Assembly: GCA_902803635.1 (NCBI GenBank)
Contig: CADCQU010000146.1
Location: 1 to 8,927 of the forward strand
Reading direction: 5' to 3'
From: an uncultured Lachnospiraceae bacterium
GTDB taxonomy: Bacteria; Bacillota; Clostridia; Lachnospirales; Lachnospiraceae
DNA: 8,927 bases
Shown: piece after piece, positions 6,063 to 8,927 of the stretch
How positions within the stretch are numbered: the stretch's first letter is position 1
Layout: every line of letters starts with the position of its first letter
Position numbers and translations under genes: made by a program
Notes under the pieces: model-generated
What the model saw: the letters and a program-made list of their open reading frames with translations, nothing else
What the model was told of the DNA's origin: nothing
Databases searched by the model: none

Positions 6063-7685
6063 ATGGATGATACGACAAAGAAGGCCGAGGAATTGGCCGC
6101 CGCCGAGGCGGAAGCCCAGGCTGCCGAGGAGGCCGCCCGCGCGGCCATGGTGAAGGCCCAGATGGCCCGCCAGAAGGCGGACCAGGCGAAGGCCGGACAG
6201 GGCGGCGCGCCGGAGAAAGAACCGGTTCCCGAGCCGCCAGTGCAGGAGGACTGGGAGGAGGACGACTACGAGGACGACCTCCCGCCGAAGAAGAAAAAGA
6301 AGCACACGGGACTTGTCGTCCTCTGCGTGGTTTTGGCCATCCTCGTGGCCGCCGGCATCGGCACCTACGTCTTCTTCAACGGTTACTTCAAGGATCATTT
6401 CTTCATCCGCACCGTCATCAACGGCGAGGATGTCTCGTTTAAGAACGCGAGCGAGGTCCGTAACGCTCTTGCGGAGAAGGCCATCGGCTACGACCTTGAA
6501 GTCGTGGGCCGGAACGGGCTTACCACGAAGCTGTCCGGGAAGGACCTCGGCATGATTGCCGACGACGGCGGGGCCGTGGACAGGCTCCTTCAGGATCAGG
6601 AGGGAAAGAACTGGTTCCTCGCCATGTTCCAGCCGTCCGGCGGCGACGTCGAGATGACCCTCAGCGTCGACGAGGCGGTGCTGGAGCGGACGGTGGCCGC
6701 CCTTCCGGAATTTGACAAGGAAAATGTCAAGGAGCCGGTGAACGCCACCCTGGATACGAGCGGGAAGACCTGCGTCCTCGTCCCGGAGGACGAGGGGGCG
6801 AAGCCCGACAAGGCGAAGGTCCTTGCGGCGGTCAAGTCCGCGGCAAATGCCAAAGCCCCGGTGGTGGACCTTGACGCGGAGGACTGCTACGAGCACCCGA
6901 TCGTGAAGGCGACGGATGAGACGCTTCTCACCCGCCAGGATGCCTGGAACAAGCTCCTTTCCGCCGATGTGACCTACGTATTTGGCGAGAACAAGGAGAG
7001 GGTGACCGGCGAGGACGCCCGCAGCCACATCATCGACGACGGGCAGACCGTCAAGCTTGATAATACATTTGCCCATGATCTCGTCTACGCCTGGGGCCGC
7101 AAGTACGACACCTTCGGCCTCGCCCGCGAGTTCAAGACGACGAGCGGCGAGATTGTGACCATCCCCTACGGCGGCGACTACGGCTGGTGCTCCAACAAGG
7201 AGAAGACCATCGCGGACCTCGAAAACGCGCTGCTTTCCGGCGCAACCGGCGAGCGCGAGCCAATCTGGCTCTTCCGCGCGATGGGCTGGGACAACAACGA
7301 CCTCACCGGGACCTACGTGGAGGTCAGCATCGACCAGCAGCACCTCTGGTGCTACAAGGACGGGCAGCTCATCGTCGATACCCCCGTCGTGACCGGTTCG
7401 CTGGCCGAGCCGGATACGCCGACGCAGCGTGGGTGCTTCGCCATCGACGCGAAGGTCACCGACAAGGTGCTCGGCGCCCTCGACACGCAGGGCTACGCGA
7501 ATCCCGTCTCCTTCTGGATGCCCTTTGACGGCGGCCGCGGCCTGCACGACGCCCCCTGGCGCGACGCCTACGGCGGAAACATTTATGTGACAAATGGCTC
7601 CCACGGCTGCGTGAACATCCCCTACGACAAGATGGCCGTCATCTACAACAACCTGCAGATCGGGCATGCAGTGGTGGTGTACTGA
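6063..7685 (+). CDS. Membrane-anchored L,D-transpeptidase (YkuD domain)
   Basis: This 540-residue enzyme is expected to form 3-3 (L,D) cross-links in peptidoglycan or attach groups to it. Its parts, in order: a cytoplasmic Ala/Glu/Lys helical segment (1-45); a Pro/acidic stretch (50-73); a basic stop (KKKKK, 76-80); one membrane span (about 82-105, LVVLCVVLAILVAAGIGTYV); an extracytoplasmic region (106-400) resembling the PG_binding_4 (PF12229) architecture common in Clostridia; and the YkuD catalytic domain (about 415-540).

The catalytic signature is complete: HDAPWR (495-500) and SHGCVNIP (513-520), with nucleophile Cys516, His514 and Arg500. It ends four residues after IGHAVV, as is usual for this domain. 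Its long N-terminal cytoplasmic tail is unusual for a simple signal anchor and could bind a cytoplasmic partner.

It is the second gene of the operon started at 4678 and is followed by the terminator at 7756. Confidence 0.93.
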   Translation: MDDTTKKAEELAAAEAEAQAAEEAARAAMVKAQMARQKADQAKAGQGGAPEKEPVPEPPVQEDWEEDDYEDDLPPKKKKKHTGLVVLCVVLAILVAAGIGTYVFFNGYFKDHFFIRTVINGEDVSFKNASEVRNALAEKAIGYDLEVVGRNGLTTKLSGKDLGMIADDGGAVDRLLQDQEGKNWFLAMFQPSGGDVEMTLSVDEAVLERTVAALPEFDKENVKEPVNATLDTSGKTCVLVPEDEGAKPDKAKVLAAVKSAANAKAPVVDLDAEDCYEHPIVKATDETLLTRQDAWNKLLSADVTYVFGENKERVTGEDARSHIIDDGQTVKLDNTFAHDLVYAWGRKYDTFGLAREFKTTSGEIVTIPYGGDYGWCSNKEKTIADLENALLSGATGEREPIWLFRAMGWDNNDLTGTYVEVSIDQQHLWCYKDGQLIVDTPVVTGSLAEPDTPTQRGCFAIDAKVTDKVLGALDTQGYANPVSFWMPFDGGRGLHDAPWRDAYGGNIYVTNGSHGCVNIPYDKMAVIYNNLQIGHAVVVY

Positions 7686-7718
7686 CAAATTTATTTGAGT
7701 TGTACGTATAAATAGGGC

Positions 7719-7738
7719 TGCCTTCCTAAGAAAAGGCA
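7719..7738 (+). repeat. Small hairpin preceding repeat copy 2
   Basis: TGCCTT (7719-7724) pairs with AAGGCA (7733-7738) around an 8-nt loop. It directly abuts the dispersed repeat at 7741 and may belong to the same element. There is no T-tract. Confidence 0.5.
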
Positions 7739-7740
7739 TA

Positions 7741-7768
7741 TCATTCTGAGCAAAGCGAAGAATCCCGT
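7741..7768 (+). repeat. Dispersed 28-bp intergenic repeat, copy 2
   Basis: It matches copy 1 (4613-4640) except for GCAAAGC in place of GCGAAGC. Its last 13 bases (7756-7768) form the left arm of the terminator hairpin that ends the L,D-transpeptidase transcript. The repeat therefore doubles as a functional transcription end here. Confidence 0.88.
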
Positions 7769-7806
7769 TCGATTTCATGCGATATTGACGGGATTCTTCG
7801 TTTTTT
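7756..7806 (+). terminator. Rho-independent terminator after the L,D-transpeptidase gene
   Basis: CGAAGAATCCCGT (7756-7768) pairs perfectly with ACGGGATTCTTCG (7788-7800), a 13-bp stem with a 19-nt loop that can pair further. TTTTTT (7801-7806) follows at once. It lies 70 bp after the stop codon and closes the aminotransferase / L,D-transpeptidase operon. Confidence 0.93.
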
Positions 7807-7859
7807 ATTGGTATGAGCATATCCCTGTATCTTCTTTTTGTTTCCTTTTTGTGTTTTGC

Positions 7860-7888
7860 TTAAAATTTTCAAGAATCTGTGGTATAAT
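7860..7888 (+). promoter_or_regulatory. Extended -10 promoter of the sortase gene
   Basis: TTAAAA (7860-7865, 4/6), a 17-nt spacer, and a perfect TATAAT (7883-7888) preceded by TG one base upstream (7880-7881), giving an extended -10 element. It lies in an AT-rich stretch directly after the terminator and 23 bp before the start codon, so the leader is short. Confidence 0.85.
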
Positions 7889-7911
7889 CCTTCTAATTGG
7901 GAGGAAAGCCT

Positions 7912-8927
7912 ATGGAAGAAAAGAAAAAGAAGAAACGAAAGGGGTTCGGTCCCATTTCCATTATCCTGTTAATTGTCGCCTTCGGCGTCCTCGGCTACTC
8001 CATTTGGCAGCTCGTCCTCATCAACAACAACTACTCCGGCGCACAGAAGGAGTACGAGGCCCTCGCGGATACATTTGTCGGAACGGTGACGAAGGCTCCT
8101 GAGAGCGCGGAAGCAATCCCGGCGGACGAGGAGGACCTTCAAAAGGACGGCCATGGCAGCGTCGTCCGCATCCGGAAGAGCACGGGCGGGACGGAGAGTA
8201 CGGCTTCGACCGCTGCATCCGGCGACAACGGTGGCAGCGGTGAGAGCGTCGAGTACGTGCCCGTGCCATTTTCCGTGGACTGGGCGGGCCTCAAGGCCGT
8301 GAACCAGGAGATCGTCGGCTGGCTCCACGTGGACGCACTCCCGCACATCCATTACCCCATTTGCAAGGGGGCCGACAATAGCTTCTACCTGACCCACACC
8401 TTCCGCCGGGAGCTCTACCCCAGCGGGTCCCTTTTCATGGACAAGAACAACACCGGCGATTTTACAAATGCGGCGACCTATGTCTACGGCCACCGGATGG
8501 ACGACCACAGCATGTTCGGCGATTTGAAGGCCCTGGAGAGCCAGTCCCTGGTGGACCAGAACCCGTATTTCTGGATTTACACGCCCGAGGGCGTCTTCTG
8601 CTACCAGATTTTCTCGGTCTTCGAGGAGCCGGCGGAGTCCGATGTCTTCGCCTACCACTTTGAGCACGACAAGGACTTCCTGAAATGGGCGAAATACGTA
8701 CAGTCACGATCGATGGTGGACACACATACGACCGTCTCCCGTAACGAGAAGGTCGTCGTGCTCGCCACCTGCACCACGGACCGCGTCCGCCGCTGCCTCG
8801 TCTTCGGCAAATGCATCTCCTACCGGCAGCCCGGTGAGCCGGAGCCGACGCCCACGCCGACCCCGAAGCCGAAGAAAAAGAAGAAGCCCACCGAAGTGCC
8901 GGAGAACCAGGGGGATTTGGCAAATGA
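7912..8927 (+). CDS. Class B sortase, membrane-anchored, 3' end outside the window
   Basis: The frame stays open to the right edge: 338 complete codons plus two bases. The ATG at 7912 has GGGAGG 7 nt upstream. Residues 1-10 are very basic (EEKKKKKRK), followed by one membrane span (about 14-37) and a Ser/Thr/Gly-rich linker (about 60-115). The sortase domain runs from about 118 to 305.

The catalytic triad is visible: His194 in YVYGHRM, Cys287 in VVLATCTT, and an Arg in DRVRRCLVFGK, probably Arg294. The spacing and the WLHV...Y.I segment (137-150) fit class B. The enzyme cleaves a C-terminal sorting signal and joins the target protein to peptidoglycan; no substrate with a sorting signal is in the window.

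Unusually, the domain is followed by a Pro/Thr then Lys-rich tail (PTPTPTPKPKKKKKP, 312-326) that continues beyond the edge. It has its own promoter and is separate from the operon before it. Confidence 0.9.
   Translation, partial: MEEKKKKKRKGFGPISIILLIVAFGVLGYSIWQLVLINNNYSGAQKEYEALADTFVGTVTKAPESAEAIPADEEDLQKDGHGSVVRIRKSTGGTESTASTAASGDNGGSGESVEYVPVPFSVDWAGLKAVNQEIVGWLHVDALPHIHYPICKGADNSFYLTHTFRRELYPSGSLFMDKNNTGDFTNAATYVYGHRMDDHSMFGDLKALESQSLVDQNPYFWIYTPEGVFCYQIFSVFEEPAESDVFAYHFEHDKDFLKWAKYVQSRSMVDTHTTVSRNEKVVVLATCTTDRVRRCLVFGKCISYRQPGEPEPTPTPTPKPKKKKKPTEVPENQGDLAN

Noticed and set aside
5958..7820. 620-codon minus-strand frame opposite the L,D-transpeptidase
   Set aside because: It is a shadow of a gene with a complete YkuD signature. 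Its start lies in the dispersed repeat and gives the spurious ILRFAQND-type peptide.
1..8927. tRNA, rRNA or known riboswitch
   Set aside because: I saw no cloverleaf, rRNA-like segment or recognisable riboswitch consensus in the intergenic regions on either strand by reading; a covariance search was not possible.

Overview
This window looks like a chromosomal segment of a GC-rich (roughly 60%, estimated by eye) Gram-positive anaerobe of the Clostridia, most likely a Lachnospiraceae-type organism. The clues are strong AGGAGG-type ribosome binding sites, a class B sortase, a membrane-anchored YkuD L,D-transpeptidase with an N-terminal cytoplasmic tail, a Clostridia-type BMP-domain protein without a signal peptide, and a small Nif11-like protein. 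The genus call is inference; no rRNA or tRNA gene is present to confirm it.

Layout. Positions 1-263 hold no convincing gene, only a perfect 11-bp stem-loop and a short unrecognised reading-frame remnant. Positions 266-3528 carry two minus-strand genes. The first transcribed is a 92-residue Nif11-like small protein (3250-3528). After a 172-bp gap comes a 937-residue protein (264-3077) with a ParB/sulfiredoxin-like N-terminal region, a BMP-type periplasmic-binding-protein fold and a roughly 290-residue Ala/Lys/Glu helical tail. The tail contains five tandem 33-bp units. The divergent region 3529-3709 holds a good promoter for the plus-strand genes and a weaker candidate for the minus strand.

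The plus strand then carries a 290-residue class I SAM-dependent methyltransferase (3710-4582), a class Ic-type aspartate aminotransferase (4744-6042), an L,D-transpeptidase (6063-7685) and a class B sortase that runs off the right edge (7912 to beyond 8927). The aminotransferase and L,D-transpeptidase are 20 bp apart. They form a two-gene operon with a textbook TTGACA-17-TACAAT promoter in front and a strong rho-independent terminator behind. The sortase has its own extended -10 promoter.

Functionally the right half leans towards cell-wall work: L,D-transpeptidase cross-linking, sortase-mediated protein anchoring, and possibly aspartate-family amino acid supply for the stem peptide. The left half is the less understood part: a likely cytosolic ligand-binding-fold protein with a long coiled-coil tail beside a Nif11-like small protein. 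Two copies of a dispersed 28-bp intergenic repeat occur (4613-4640 and 7741-7768). The second copy supplies the left arm of the terminator. Across the window the pentamer CAAAT/ATTTG is strikingly common for such GC-rich DNA.
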